Shown here one piece after another: positions 11,505 through 23,217 of a stretch of DNA of 64,000 bases (position 1 is the first letter of the stretch; each line of letters begins with the position of its first letter). A model generated the notes under the pieces. It ran no database searches. It was not told where the DNA came from and saw only the letters and a program-made list of their open reading frames with translations. Source of the stretch: Panagrolaimus kolymaensis (Eukaryota > Nematoda > Chromadorea > Rhabditida > Panagrolaimidae); the NCBI GenBank assembly GCA_028622995.1, contig JAJQJQ010000011.1, positions 1,922,001-1,986,000 on the forward strand. Reading direction: 5' to 3'. The translations under genes and the position numbers were made by a program.

Positions 11505-14500
11505 TACTTTTTAATATTTAATTTTATTCCATTTTGTTATTGCATTACTAATTTTTATGGCGTCAAGAAAAAGAAAACCGAAAGGCATCAGCTAAATGCC
11601 TCACCTTCGCAGCTTAAAAGGTGTTCGCTCATTCAGTTTTATTCCTTTTGAAAATTTTGTGTTAGTTTTTTTTTCAATGAAAACCACATCTTTTTTCTTG
11701 CCATCATTGAACAATTCCAAAGAAAACGTTTAAATTTTTTTGCCAAAAGAAAAAACCTGTCTTTAAAAAATATTTCCTTTTTTAACCGACCAAAAAAATG
11801 GAGGAAAAAAACTTGCTATTGACGACGTTGTTGACAACTGATGATATTCTTCCATTTGTTGCAAAACTAACCACTGCGCCTCCCCGTAAATGACGGAAAT
11901 GTTAAAAAGTAAATCAAAAACGTTGAAAAAAAAAATCAAAAATATCGGGTTCGCGCAACAACTTTTTCTTCTTCTTTCATTCTTATTGCTTTTGGCCACG
12001 CCAGTATCAAACATACTAGACTGCGGGGAGAAAAAAGAAACTACGTTAAAAAGTTTTTTTGTTGTTGGAAAAATTATGAAGGGATTGATCTTTTGGGTTT
12101 TATATATGTGCTTAAAAACAATCAATAGTAATGAGTTTTGATGAAATATTTTTAATTAAAAAAAAACTTGATTTGTAAAGTGTTTTGATTGCTTTTTTTT
12201 TTTGGCTGTTTTGATGATAAAAATTGAAAAATATGGTTTTGTCTGATTTAAGAAGCCTGAAAACTTCGTGCTTTTATTTGCACCTTGTACAATATGTTAA
12301 TTATTTAACCCAAATTTCGAAACCTATGTTTATTGCTTGATTACTTCAGTTTTATTTGGCCGTAATTATTTTTATCCAAAGCTGCTTCTTTATTAAATCA
12401 AAATTGTTAATTTTTTTGTTATTCGTTTATTTCTAAACGCCTGTATTTATAAAGCTGTTTATTATCAATTTTGCTCAGAACTTGTTTACACTTGCTTCTA
12501 AGAAATTTTTAATTAGGCGAAATTAAAGTTGTTTGCGCTTTTTATTTGATTTTTTAGATAATCCGTTTTATTAATTTTTATCTTTTTTTAAAGCAACAAT
12601 ATATTTCTTCTCGTTTATATTCCATCTTAAAACAATTTATCTTATAAACAGTCGGAATTTTCTTTTTGAATTTTAAAAATTTTAACAGCTGGAGAACAAA
12701 TTGTTTTTGCATTTCCTCTTTCATCCGTTTATTCTCACACATCTTTTTTTTTGTCTTCTCAAATCTCGCCGACTTACACACACTCACTTGATTTTGATCA
12801 TAGAAAAAGTATTTGTCTTTTGTGCTAGCTTGCTTGTTTCAATCATTCCTCACAACGTGTTTTTTTGTTGAAAAGCTTTAAATTTAAACATGTCTATTTG
12901 TTTATTAGTTGTTGCGTGACATTGTCTGAAGGTAATGTATGTGATTGAATGGTGACGATTGATGGACATGAAAGGCATATGTGAATAAAAATGAAGATAA
13001 AAAAATATAAAATACTGCTTATTAATTAATTATCCGCAATTTTTTGCTTAGCTAAGAAGTTTATCCGTCTTCGAACCCCGATCTTCTGTTAGTTATATAG
13101 TATTTCTTAACAAAAATATTGCCATATTTTGCTTATTTGGATTGACAAAACAAAGATTAAGAAAACTATCATGTTTTTTTTTCTCGTCGTATAACAACAA
13201 CAAGAGCTTCAACCTTCTTAGTTTCACTTTCATAAATTTCTGTTTGTTTTTGAGATGTTCCTTTTTTCATAAAAGCAAAAAATCAAATAGAGAAAAAATT
13301 GCAAATTATTTGTCTTTTGCTTGCTTGCTTGTTTTTTTTTCTTTCATCTATAGTCTGAAGCCACCAAAGGCTTTTTCTAATGAAATGGCTTCTTACGTTT
13401 TAATTTAAATGAACTCCAAAAAAAGATGCCACAATTAAATATCCTTTCTTGACTTCCTTTGCCGCCGTCGTGGTTGGTGTATTTAACTTTCATCCTTTGG
13501 AATTGCCTCTTCTTTTCTTTTTTTTTTGAAAATTTTTATAATTAAATAAATTCCATGAGGAGTCAGTCAGTCATCTGCCATTATGGGTTTATTCAAGGAA
13601 TGGACCATAAAAAAGCAAAAATTATAAGTTGAACGTTTGCAAGTTTTTTTTAATGAAAACAGTTAAACATTTTTTTAACATTCCAAAAAATGCAATTGTA
13701 ATTGCGTGTCTTCTCCTTTTCTTATTTCCCATTATTATATAGAAAAAATAGCAGAAAATTAAAGTCTGAAATAATATTATTGGCAGCCATAAATATTTTT
13801 TTTTCATTCCTCCTGGCATTGCTCACAATTTTTTTCGACGACAACAAAAAATATATTATAAGAATATAAGAAAATAACATTGCTTGAGCCAGTCGTTTTT
13901 CAAAAAAAAGAAAAAGAAAAAAGAAGAAGGAAATTTGATGCTCTCTTTTTTTGGGATGATGGCTTTTTGAAGGTTTATGAGCATCAGCAGCAGCAAGCAG
14001 CATCGCCGTCTTGCAGCAAACAATAATATCAGAGGCAAACATTCTAGTTTGTTTTTTTTCTCCAAGACTATCATCATCTTAAGAAATACTAAACCCTAAC
14101 AAAACAAAAAGAATAACCTTTTTAACGGCAGACACTTTATTCTTTTATATCATTTTTTTATGACTTTTGATGTGCCTTTTAAAAACCGTTTGGTTTAGGG
14201 AAAATGGGTTTTTTTGAGCTAAAAAATTTAACTTTCTAAAAAATGTGCTGAATGGTGGTTACAGTAACATATGAAGCATAATATTTATGTATCTCTCTAT
14301 CCCGTCTATTGTCATCATTTATATCCGCCTTTAAATATTTTTTGGTTAAATTTTTTTAAAGGATTAAACCTCTTTTTGCTTTGTCTGTGTATTATTTTTT
14401 TTCATGGTTGTTTTTTGATCCTACAGGATCTTTCCCTTTTCTCACTTCATTGTTGCCTCATAAACGGAAGCAATTTGAAAGTTTTTTTATTATGTAACAA

Positions 14501-14645
14501 CAATAAAAGCGTGGCCCTCTCTTCTTTTTTTTTCATTCGATATACATTTATGTAGTTTTGGTAAATTTTTATATATTTTTGCAGGTTATTTTTTATTCTT
14601 TCGCAAAAGTTTTTGGCGATCGCTGCATGTCGTCGATGAAACTGT
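11505..14645. other. 3.1-kb noncoding stretch
   Basis: Runs from the poly(A) signal of the SXP/RAL-2 gene to the next start codon. The + strand is T-rich with many poly-T tracts, the same skew seen in sense strands of introns here, so part of it could be an upstream intron or outron of the gene at 14646. Open frames in it are hydrophobic or Lys/Phe-rich translations of homopolymer DNA and are not supported as genes. Confidence 0.5.
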
Positions 14646-15526
14646 ATGCGACTCGTCCCACGAATTTTAGTTTTATCCGTTTTGGTATCAATAGTTTTTA
14701 TTATTATTGGAGTTCGATATTTTATTAATCAAGAGCGAACATCTGAAGAGATTGAAGATGGTAAGAGTTTGCTTTACATAATTCAAATTAGAGAATTATA
14801 TTTTAACCAAACTGTCTTTAATTTTAGACGCAGTCATACATATTTTACAAGCATTACCAGAAGATTCTCAAGCTTCTGAAGGTTTAAACAATCATCAAAA
14901 TCCGCCACCATTAACTCTCAATATTGCCATTATTCTCGTTGTTTCTCTTTTAACTGTTGCCTTACTTATTACGGGTATTTGTTGTCAGTATTTTAAACCT
15001 TTCTCTGTCTCGTTTACATTCGCTTTATTTTTATTTTGCTAAAATACCTGACGACGCCGTCAGAGTTAAAATGTTAAATGCTTTTTGTTTGCTTTTTTCT
15101 GTGGTGTCATTTTTCATTTTTCTCTTTAAATTTTTGAGAATGATGTAATTTTTTAAGGCATTATCATAGTTGCGGTAACAATGGATCCAACCTTGCCAGA
15201 AGATTGCGATCCTCTAGTACCAGAACTAAACTCAGGTTCATCCGATATGGAATTTGATGAAAGTGATGACCTTTATTATGATCCAACGGGTCGTTGGAAA
15301 GCTGTAAGTTCACCCTTTCTTCAATGATGAATATGTTAGTTTTTAATTAAAATTATTCTTTCCAAAAAAAAAAAACAACAATATAAATTCCCAAAAACTT
15401 TTGCAAGTTTTTAAGTTTGCGATGTTTCAGGTGCGAAGTCATTTTCCAGCAGAATTGGATATCTTTGACGTTGAAAATGGAATTCCTAAAAACCCACCTC
15501 AGCGACGAAAATCTTTCTCAAATTAA
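14646..15526 (+). CDS. Small membrane protein with two hydrophobic segments, unknown function
   Basis: Four exons (14646-14760, 14828-14974, 15158-15303, 15431-15526) join in phase to 167 residues. The N-terminus has a hydrophobic segment (ILVLSVLVSIVFIIIGVRYF, about residues 7-26), then a short acidic and polar linker containing QNPPP. A second segment (IAIILVVSLLTVALLITG, about 70-87) follows. The C-terminal part is acidic and soluble-looking (EFDESDDLYYDPTGRW), and ends FDVENGIPKNPPQRRKSFSN with a basic phospho-site-like tail. I do not recognise the family. A TTTGCAG at 14578-14584 lies about 60 bp before the ATG and could be a trans-splice acceptor. The splicing is convincing because all three introns restore one open frame. 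Confidence 0.68.
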
Positions 15527-16167
15527 ATTGTTTTTTGCTCTCTTTTTTTACTTGAAAAATACGTGTAAAATTGGTTATAGTGACAAAATAGTATTATGGT
15601 AAATAAATGATTAAACTGACTACGAGCTAAATAATGCAAAAAGATAAATAATAGTTGAGTATAATTTTAAAATCTTCCAAAAATATGCTTAACATACAGA
15701 TAATTAATTGAGCAATAAACTTCAAACGTAAAACATCTTTGAAAAACTTAGATTTTATCGAATAAAAAAAAGGCTAAACAAAGTAAGTTATCAATAAACA
15801 AGCACAAAATTCAGTCCAATGGTTATTTGAATAAGATCAAGATGCATAAGATGATGATGACATGGTAGACGCCTAATAAAATTTTATAAAAAAATTGCCC
15901 GATTGATTAACCCTTTTTTTAGTTGAAACACATGTATCAAATTTACCAACTAAAAAAATAAGTGTCCAATTCCATATTTGTTGTTCTCAAAGCGAATTTT
16001 TTTAGTGCTTTCTAAAAATGTTTTCATCATTGGGTTTTTTGAAATAAAATTATGCGTGTGATCGATCATTTTTTTGTTTTGTTAATTTATTGTAACCATA
16101 GTTTATTATAAAATTTTAGACGACTTCTCTCCTTATATTGAACCTGATATAATCATAAAGAATCATC
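15527..16167. other. Intergenic region upstream of TMA7
   Basis: No coding frame supported. A good acceptor, AAATTTTAG, ends at 16119, 48 bp before the TMA7 start, with no matching upstream exon that I can see. It is a candidate spliced-leader trans-splice site or the end of a 5'UTR intron. Confidence 0.45.
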
Positions 16168-16473
16168 ATGTCTGGACGTCAAGGTGGTAAACTTAAGCCT
16201 CTTAAACAAACTAAAAAAGCTGGCGGCGAATTGACTGAAGTATGAAATTTCACTTTTGGTTTACATATGTACCATTGATTAATTGATAATTTTTATAGGA
16301 AGAAATTGAATTCAAAAAGAAGCAACTAGATGAACAAAAGAAAATGAAAGAAATGGCTCAAAAAGCTTCGCAAAAAGGTCCTATGGGTGAGCTATTTTTT
16401 AACCTCAATAAAATGAAAATAATGAATGATATTTTTAGGTGGTAGCGGTATCAAAAAATCTGGCAAGAAATGA
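16168..16473 (+). CDS. TMA7: TMA7 (translation machinery-associated protein 7)
   Basis: Three exons (16168-16239, 16299-16386, 16439-16473) encode 64 residues, the exact size of this family. The protein begins MSGRQGGKLKPLKQTKK, has a charged helix rich in EEIEFKKKQLDEQKK, and ends GGSGIKKSGKK, matching the universal TMA7 start (MSGR-GGK-KPLKQ) and end (GGIKKSGKK). TMA7 is a tiny basic protein that co-purifies with ribosomes in yeast; its exact role is not settled. The last intron is phase 1 and the last exon is 35 nt. Intron 2, this exon and the 3'UTR resemble the 3' end of the next gene, 1.5 kb downstream, at the DNA level. Confidence 0.96.
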
Positions 16474-16560
16474 TTCAATTCAATCCATTTTATAATTTTG
16501 TTCTGTTTTTATTTTACTTTATTATTTTCTTGTTGTATGTAAACATTTCATAAATTTTTC
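16379..16560 (+). repeat. Duplicated 3'-end segment, TMA7 copy
   Basis: Covers the end of TMA7 exon 2 (CCTATGG), intron 2, the 35-nt last exon and about 90 bp of 3'UTR. It aligns with 17959-18118. Shared blocks include CAATAAAATG versus TAATAAAATG in the intron, AAATCTGGCAAGA versus AAATCTAGCAAGA in the exon, TTGTTCTGTTTTT in the UTR and AAACATTT.ATAAATTTT at the end. Confidence 0.8.
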
Positions 16561-17110
16561 CATCAAATTTTGCGTTTAAAACATGTTCATTCAAACGATA
16601 GAAAACAAGCGGATATCTGCAAAACTTTTTACATTTGTTTTATAGCTATATATTAAACATGAGAAGATACTAAACCCTCGTGATATGTTTATCAATTTGG
16701 TTGTTTTGATCAAAATTGAATTCGTGAAAACCACACTCTTGTTGCGAAGTAAGTACGCAGGCGCGAGTATTATTTATTTGCATGTTGCATATTGCATTTT
16801 TTTGCTCGTTCTCCTTTTTTTTCTTTCTGCTTGCTTCCTCTCTTTTTTTTTACTGACAATCGACAATTGAAGAATATTTTTTTCTTTCTTATTTATACGT
16901 ACGTTTTTATCAAAGTTTGACATCATTGATTACTTTATTTCAAAGCCTAAAGTAAGTTATAATCTATTTTGCGAGTTTTTTTCAAACATGTTAATAATTT
17001 TATAATTTCTTAATTCTTTTATCGATCGAGTATTTTTGATATTTGTTTTGTCACGAGAACATTTGAATAAATATTATTATTTTATAGGTAAAACTTTGGG
17101 GCTTCAGGCG
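16474..17110. other. Spacer between TMA7 and the SUZ-domain gene
   Basis: Holds the TMA7 3'UTR at its left end. At its right end is an acceptor, GGGGCTTCAG, ending at 17107, only three bases before the next ATG. This is a strong candidate trans-splice site. The 640-bp gap is longer than the roughly 100 bp usual inside C. elegans operons, so an operon is possible but not shown. Confidence 0.5.
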
Positions 17111-18053
17111 ATGAGTGAAAGTGAAAAATGTAAAGAAAAATCAGAAGAAGTAGCCGACGATTGGGAAATCGCTGGGGACGATGCTATTGTTGCTTCAGTA
17201 GCAAACAAACAGAAACAATTGGAAGAACATGAAAATAAACTTGCTGTTGAACAAGAACAATTGAAAATTCATCAAACAAAAACTATTGGAAATGAAAAGA
17301 GGTAAGTAGGCTTTTATTAAGACTTCTTGATCAAAATTATGAATTTTAGTCGTCCTGAAGTTGGTGATGGACCTATTCGGTTATTACGACGTCCAAGAAA
17401 AGGTCAATCTCAAAATAAAACTGATGCAGAATTAGAAGCTGAAGCTGAAGAACGTGCTCATAAAGCATTGGAAGACCGTGAAGTACTTTATCAACAAACT
17501 CGTGAAAGAATTTTTGGTGGAGAACAATCTTCATCTCAACAATCTGAATCGACGCAACCTGTCTCAACACCACAAAAACCACATCTGTTAACTATTGAAC
17601 AACCTCCAGCTGCTCCACGTGATCATTTATCCGATGTTCAAATGAAACGTGCTGATGAACCAAAGCAAAGGCAACAATTTCTACAACAACCGCCACAACT
17701 TCCTCCTTTAAATTCAATGCCTTTAATGATGCCGCCTCAATTACCGAATGCTCCATGGTATTTTAATGGTCCTCCTCATATGAATCCGCTACCTTTAATG
17801 ATGCCGCCACCGTCATTACCACCAATGAATGCTCCATGGTGGTTTAATAATGGTCCGCCTCCATATGGTGCACCTGTACCTCCTGTAAATTCAATACATC
17901 CAAGGATGCCGCTACCACCACCGAATGCTCCATGGTATTTTAATGGTTGTCCGCCTCCTCCTATGAGTAAGTTTTTCTTTTACCTTTAATAAAATGTATT
18001 GATTGTTTTTCTTTTCAGATGGCAATGGTATCAACAAATCTAGCAAGAGATAA
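17111..18053 (+). CDS. SUZ-domain protein (SZRD1-like) with Pro-rich repeats and a TMA7-like last exon
   Basis: Three exons (17111-17301, 17350-17966, 18019-18053) join to 280 residues. The N-terminus has DDWE (residues 16-19), then a Gln/Glu-rich coil. The SUZ RNA-binding region follows: RPEVGDGPIRLLRRP (65-79) to YQQTRERIFGG (111-121). These are the hallmarks of SZRD1, a small protein with a SUZ motif that binds RNA in other proteins. Residues from about 185 on are three Pro-rich repeats with NAPWYFNG or NAPWWFNN cores. The final exon encodes NGNGINKSSKR, which mirrors TMA7 GGSGIKKSGKK with the same 35-nt length, same phase-1 intron and similar UTR. Human SZRD1 is about 150 residues, so the repeat tail is an expansion. 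The start was chosen because an acceptor ends three bases upstream; the open frame extends further but into sequence that looks like an outron. Confidence 0.85.
17711..17963 (+). repeat. Three tandem Pro-rich coding repeats
   Basis: Copies begin near 17711, 17783 and 17887. Each encodes a PL(MM)PPP..NAPW(Y/W)FN.GPP unit of about 24-34 residues. The codons for NAPW are nearly the same in each copy (AATGCTCCATGG), which indicates recent tandem duplication. Confidence 0.8.
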
Positions 18054-18118
18054 ACCAACCATCCTTTTGTAATCTTGTTCTGTTTTTTATTTTTTTTAAA
18101 CATTTAATAAATTTTAAT
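17959..18118 (+). repeat. Duplicated 3'-end segment, SUZ-gene copy
   Basis: Partner of 16379-16560. It starts at CCTCCTATGA in exon 2, runs through intron 2, the 35-nt last exon and the 3'UTR to TTTAATAAATTTT. Similarity covers intron and UTR as well as coding bases, so it is copied DNA and not chance protein similarity. Confidence 0.8.
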
Positions 18119-18565
18119 ATTGACAAAGCTTCTTTATATTCAACGAATACTTCATCAAAAAGGTGAAAACTGCTGTGGCCTCGATGTTTAGTTGTTAAGC
18201 ACATTTGTTACCGAAGTTTTTTTAAACGTTTATTTATATGTATTCAATTGCTTTTGGTAAAAATTAAGGTGGTTCTTGAAAATTTTCTTCCCTTCTTTCA
18301 CGCGGTTAACCTGTCATTTGAAGATGATGTTAACAAAATAAACATTGTTTATCTTCCTTTTTTATGTGATGTGCAAATTTGCTTTATTTTTTGCTTTTTA
18401 ACTGCAGTTTTTATACATACCAATGTTTTTACACAGTATTTATTTGCAAATCTCTTCACTTTATTTTTACTACACAAAAAAATCGAATGCATTCATTGAA
18501 GATACAATAACATTAAACTCCTCAAAAAAGGGTTTTAACGCTTAACAAAATTTATAAACAAATAA
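18054..18565. other. Convergent 3' spacer between the SUZ gene and SEC62
   Basis: Lies between two stop codons on opposite strands. It contains the SUZ-gene 3'UTR with AATAAA near 18105. Nothing else is recognised. Confidence 0.55.
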
Positions 18566-20324
18566 TTATTTATCAACCATAACAAAATCACTATCATCTT
18601 CTCGACGGGCTTTTCGTCGACGTTTATTTGTTGATTCAGGGATAAATTCTTCAGCGGGAACTGTTTCAAATGGTTGTTTTGGAAGAGCCTCGGATGATGC
18701 TTCACTTTCATGCTCTTCTTCTTCCTCTACTTCATTTTCTTCTTCAATTTCAGGCTCTTCTTCATTAGATGATGCATTTTTAGACGTTTCAGGGGTTTTT
18801 TCAAGCTTTGCAGAAGCTTTTGATTCTGAATAATTAGAAATATTATTATTAAGTTTATCTCATCATAAGTATGCATTTCCTCTCTTAATCTCCTTAATAA
18901 TTTTTATTCTTGTTATGTTTGGACTCCTCCTCCATATATTGCTTAAGTTGGTTCTCACGCTCACCTTTGTGTAACAACGGAAGGGGAAACTTGATAAAGA
19001 GGCTACTCTCTTGATGTTCGCTAAATTGGATGTAAGGTTTCATAAATTAAAAATAGGATCTTTTGTTAAATTCACTCGCGATTGCTGCACCCTTATGGTC
19101 ACCATAAATCCCTCCCACTCTCTCTAACACACACAAACTGGCTAACTTTTAAAAACTCTTGTTTTAATAAATATATTTATTGTTTAATCTTCTGTAAATA
19201 TTACCATGAAAATTACTCTAATTTTGAAACATAAAGCTTACCTTTAGCAGATTCTGATTCTTCATCTTTGGTGTTATTTTTTGATTTCTTTTTATCATTT
19301 TTCTTTTCATCACCAGAAACATATTCATAAGTGTAGAAAGGTTTGAAAGATTCGAAAAAGCCACAATCTGAAGTTAAATTGGGTAAAACCCATAAATGAT
19401 GTTTTCCAAAAGTTAATCCATAAATGATTCCAAATAAAACAGTTCTTGCAATTGCTAAACCCATAATAGATACAAGGAACACGATACCACTCATGGAAAG
19501 ATAATAAACACCCAATCGAAGCCAATCAGGCCATAGCGGAAACAAGCATCCAAGAATAACTCCAACCAGCATTAAAGCTCCTATAATTTTTTTGAGGAGT
19601 GGTGTTGGATCGAATACCCAGGCATAGACATCAGATGTATCAGACGAAAATGATTGATTTTGTTGCATTACAAGAATAACCTTCTTTTTTTTCTCTTTCT
19701 TTTCATCCTAAAAATATACAAAGTTGTTACATAAACTTTTTTGTAAAAGTAACTTACACTTTCATCATCTTTATCCTTTTTAACGTCAGTTCCAGAATCA
19801 CTTTCATCACGTTTTTCTTCTTCTTCCTTTAGCAACTCCTTTTCACGTTTGGTTTTTGGTGAACTTGTAGCACTGATTTTACCATCTTTCTTAGACTTTC
19901 GTTTTTCTTCAGGAGTTTTCTTTTTTAAGACAACTTTCTTAGCTCGAAATATTGCACCTTTATCAATCAAAGTACGAATAAAAAATTCACAATCTCCTTT
20001 AGTTTTGAATTTAGGGACTGAAGCAGCAGCTCCATATTTCTTTGATTCCAATAAAACGTCAACAGCTTTTGAACCTGCAAAAAAAATATGAAAAGAGAAT
20101 AAAAAGTACAAAGCACAAACCAACAAAATATGCAAAATCATTTCCATTACAATTTCCAACTTTTGTTGGACAATTGAATCGCAAAAAACGTGCAATTGCA
20201 TCTTCTTCTTTTGTTAATGATTCTGCTTCACCATCCTATAAAGTAATTGTAATGATAAAAAGTTGAGCAATATGAAAATGTTTTAACATACATCTTGCTT
20301 TCGACGGCCACGATTACCAGACAT
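18566..20324 (-). CDS. SEC62: SEC62, ER translocon-associated membrane protein
   Basis: Five exons (20292-20324, 20121-20235, 19758-20074, 19242-19707, 18566-18825) encode 396 residues; human SEC62 has 399. The cytosolic N-terminus (MSGNRGRRKQD then FLRFNCPTKVGN and AVDVLLESKKYG) is the winged-helix part. It is followed by a Lys/Glu-rich linker, then VYAWVFDPTPLLKK and two membrane segments (GALMLVGVILGCLFPLWP and YYLSMSGIVFLVSIMGLAI). The family motif GKHHLWVLPNLT and an acidic C-tail ending REDDSDFVMVDK follow. SEC62 works with SEC63 and SEC61 in post-translational protein import and ER-phagy. The acidic tail includes EEPEIEEENEVEEEEEHE; the LIR motif could be the terminal DDSDFVMV, by inference. 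Intron 4 (18826-19241) is unusually long at 416 bp. Confidence 0.95.
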
Positions 20325-20767
20325 TTTTCTTTGGTCTATTTCCTAAAAACAATGAAGTTTAATTTTATATTAGTAATTGAGTATGATTATAACGATAATG
20401 TGATCACGAGATAATAAATGACATGAATGGATTTGAGACACGCGTTCATTTTTTCAAACTACTTTTATGAAATTTTTTGTTTCAAAAAATAAAATAAACA
20501 CGTGCATGCTGGATTCTTTCGCGCATTTTCATGCATTTTGCTCGCAACTCGGAAACACACTTTGTTTTACCAAAAAATAATTTGACGTCATTCTTCTTAT
20601 CATTTTTTTGTTTGTTGCATAACCTTTTTTGACTTTTAAAAATTGCCATCGATCAAAAGAAAACATCAAAGAAAGAAATTAATTTGCATATGAAATTTTT
20701 TTTACACAAGTTAATTAATAAATTTTTGTTTTCAGAATCAAGAAAAAATTGCAAAGAAAAAGCAAGC
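20325..20767. promoter_or_regulatory. Divergent promoter between SEC62 and TMEM53
   Basis: 443 bp between two opposite start codons. It contains a CRE consensus TGACGTCA at 20583-20590, a CACGTG E-box near 20500, and repeated TGCATG/CATGCA and GCGC stretches. An acceptor TTGTTTTCAG ends at 20735, 32 bp before the TMEM53 ATG, and is a candidate trans-splice site. TGACGTCA-like elements respond to bZIP factors; for SEC62 an ER-stress input is possible but only inferred. Confidence 0.55.
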
Positions 20768-22720
20768 ATGCTTTTATTTGGTCGACGTTTTGCGCTTGTT
20801 CTGGCTTCAGTTACACCTCTATCAACAAGTAATTCTTCTCCTAATGATTCAAACAACAACTTGAATGAAAATTATGGATTAAAAGAAAAGTATGTTTTTT
20901 TTATTGGTTTTCACATGCTAGCAACCTCATAGAAAAGTGGGCTCTCCTTTCACGTAAAATATTTAGTAAAAAAAGCTGTGCGCATTTTTTGACTCAAAAA
21001 AGTGTAAAATCGATTTATGCATGTCTGAGACAGCAGTAACCACAGACATACTAGAGGGAAAAAAGGAGGAGTTTTCTCCTCTCACAGATTTTAAAAAGCT
21101 GGATTTTTTACTCCACGCAAAATTTCTGAATTGCGCATCCGTTTTATGATTTTCTTTATGATTGCGGAGACCTGATAACGCTATTGTTTCTTTTTCCCCT
21201 AACATATTTCCGTTACCGACAGCCACTTTTTTATGTTTACGTTTTTATAAACAGTCTGTTTTCTTTTTTCTAAAGAGAAAGAAATTTTGTTCTGATAAAG
21301 ATAAAAAATGAAGAAAATGGGTTTTAGAAAATTAAACCGAAGTTTGGATTCGAAGAAAATGTCCGATGTTCCACAGAAAGTCAAATGCGACCATATTCAT
21401 CAAACGAAAAGTGAAAATTCTGGTGCTTCTAATGTGATCCTTTTTGGTTGGGCTGGTTGTCATGATAGATATTTGACGAAATATTCACATATTTATTTGA
21501 ATCAAAGGTTAGTTTCTTTTTTTTATCTCATGGAATTATTCGTTTTTATCTGGGCTACTGTGTTTAAATTTAACCCTAATTTTAAAGCTTAAAATTATGG
21601 GAATAAAGTTTCTGTTTTGATGCAAAGTTAGACCAACGAAATAAAAAAGAGTAAATTGGGGCTTTTTGTCTTAGGTTTTATTCAACCTCGCATTTTTTAT
21701 GATAGTTAAATATGCCTCATGAAATCGAAAGAATAGTCATAATAAAACTTTTATTTTTCGATGGCTTTTGAGCTTTTTTACTTATATATTTACGATACGG
21801 TAGCTATGTTTAATATGTACATACATGAGCTGACATGAGTTACTGTAATTATAATCACTCTTTTACGTGGCATTATTGTAACAAATTTTGAATTCATTAA
21901 GAAATACACAGTATTGTAGTTTTTATAGCCTTATCATCTAAACAACACTTTTCTTACTTTCTGATTCATCGTTTCTTTTTTTAGCTGCTCTGTTGTTCGT
22001 TACACGGCTCCAATCAAAAAAATTCGATCGTTTTCATCTTATCGAACATTTGCACAAGAATTTTATGAAAAAATTTTGAATAATGATGAAAGTTCACCAA
22101 TTATTTTTCATGTATTTAGCATGAATGGTTGTACACTTTTTGTTGCACTTTGGGACTTATTGGATACTCTTCCTAATGGTTCTGAAATTAAAAAGCGTGT
22201 TCGAGGAATCGTTTTTGATAGGTATGTATTTCCTTTTTGTTGTGTCTAAATTAAAATTACTTAATCCTTTTTCAGCTCTCCAGCCAATGTTCTTCCAATG
22301 CAAAGTGCTAATGCTGTTTCCTTTGCAACTTTACCGCCATCTAAATATTCAGAAATTTTCCGCTCAACTTATAAAATGATTCTTGCTGGTATTTTTGCAT
22401 CACATCGTGCTATGGTTTGGATTCAATCATTCTTTGATTCAACAGCTTTCGAAACAAATTATGCTTACTATCGTATGCTACAAATTATGGATCTTCCCAA
22501 ACACCAACTTTATCTATATTCCAATGCTGATGATATATGCTCTGATCATTCGATTGAAGATTTTATCAAGCTACAAAAAGAACGTGGTGTGAATGTTCAT
22601 TCAAAATGTTGGGAAACTTCTCAACATGTCCAACATCTTAGAGCTCATCCAGAAGAGTATACCAAACTTTGTGAAAAATTCCTCGCTGATTATTTTATGT
22701 CTGGTTCATCGTCGTCATGA
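20768..22720 (+). CDS. TMEM53: TMEM53 / DUF829 family protein (alpha/beta-hydrolase fold)
   Basis: Four exons (20768-20889, 21328-21507, 21985-22221, 22276-22720) join to 327 residues. The core opens with NVILFGWAGCHDRYLTKYS, followed by SCSVVRYTAPIKK, then HVFSMNGCTLF (nucleophile-elbow-like S in SMNG), GIVFDSSPANV, LYLYSNADDICSD (acid) and a downstream His in SQHVQHLRAHPEEY. These are DUF829/TMEM53 signatures; human TMEM53 is a nuclear-envelope protein of 277 residues that restrains BMP-SMAD signalling in bone cells. The first 70 residues are Ser/Asn-rich and not conserved. Introns 1 (438 bp) and 2 (477 bp) are long for this locus. AATAAA lies at 22938-22943. Confidence 0.9.
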
Positions 22721-23217
22721 TTTTCAATTTCTCAAAACAAGAAACTAATGGCTTTATAAAAACTTAGCTGCAATAATATTTTTCTTCGAACCGATCTCGA
22801 ACTGTCGTTTCGCTTTACTTCTTTTTTAACTTATTTTTTGCTTTCATTGTCGTTTTTTACCGGTGTTTACTTTTTTATTTGTTATTTGTAAGGTGTATTG
22901 TTTAAACGGCTAACACGGATATAAGTGTGATAATTTAAATAAATATTTATTGTTTGGTTTTAAACTTGCATGGAATTGTCCAATATTGTGATGTGATTAG
23001 CGTAATTCTTAAACATACAACTTACATACATAAAAGCATTAGATTTATGAATTTTTTTTGTTGATATTCGACATAAAAAATTTGTTTCGTTTCGCCAAAT
23101 AAACAATGGCGCCAAATTTTTTGTTCAATCATTTTTTGAAAACCCCATTTTTTTCCAAGTCAAACATTTTTCAAAGCTTTTTTCATTTTTCAAATTTACA
23201 ATCTAAAACTTTTGCTA
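22721..23217. other. Spacer between TMEM53 and ORC4
   Basis: TMEM53 3'UTR up to its AATAAA at 22938, then A+T-rich DNA with no coding frame or obvious TATA box before the ORC4 start. Confidence 0.5.

Noticed and set aside
13060..13090. tRNA B-box-like sequence (TTCGAACCCC)
   Set aside because: No paired A box or cloverleaf stems at the right spacing on either strand.
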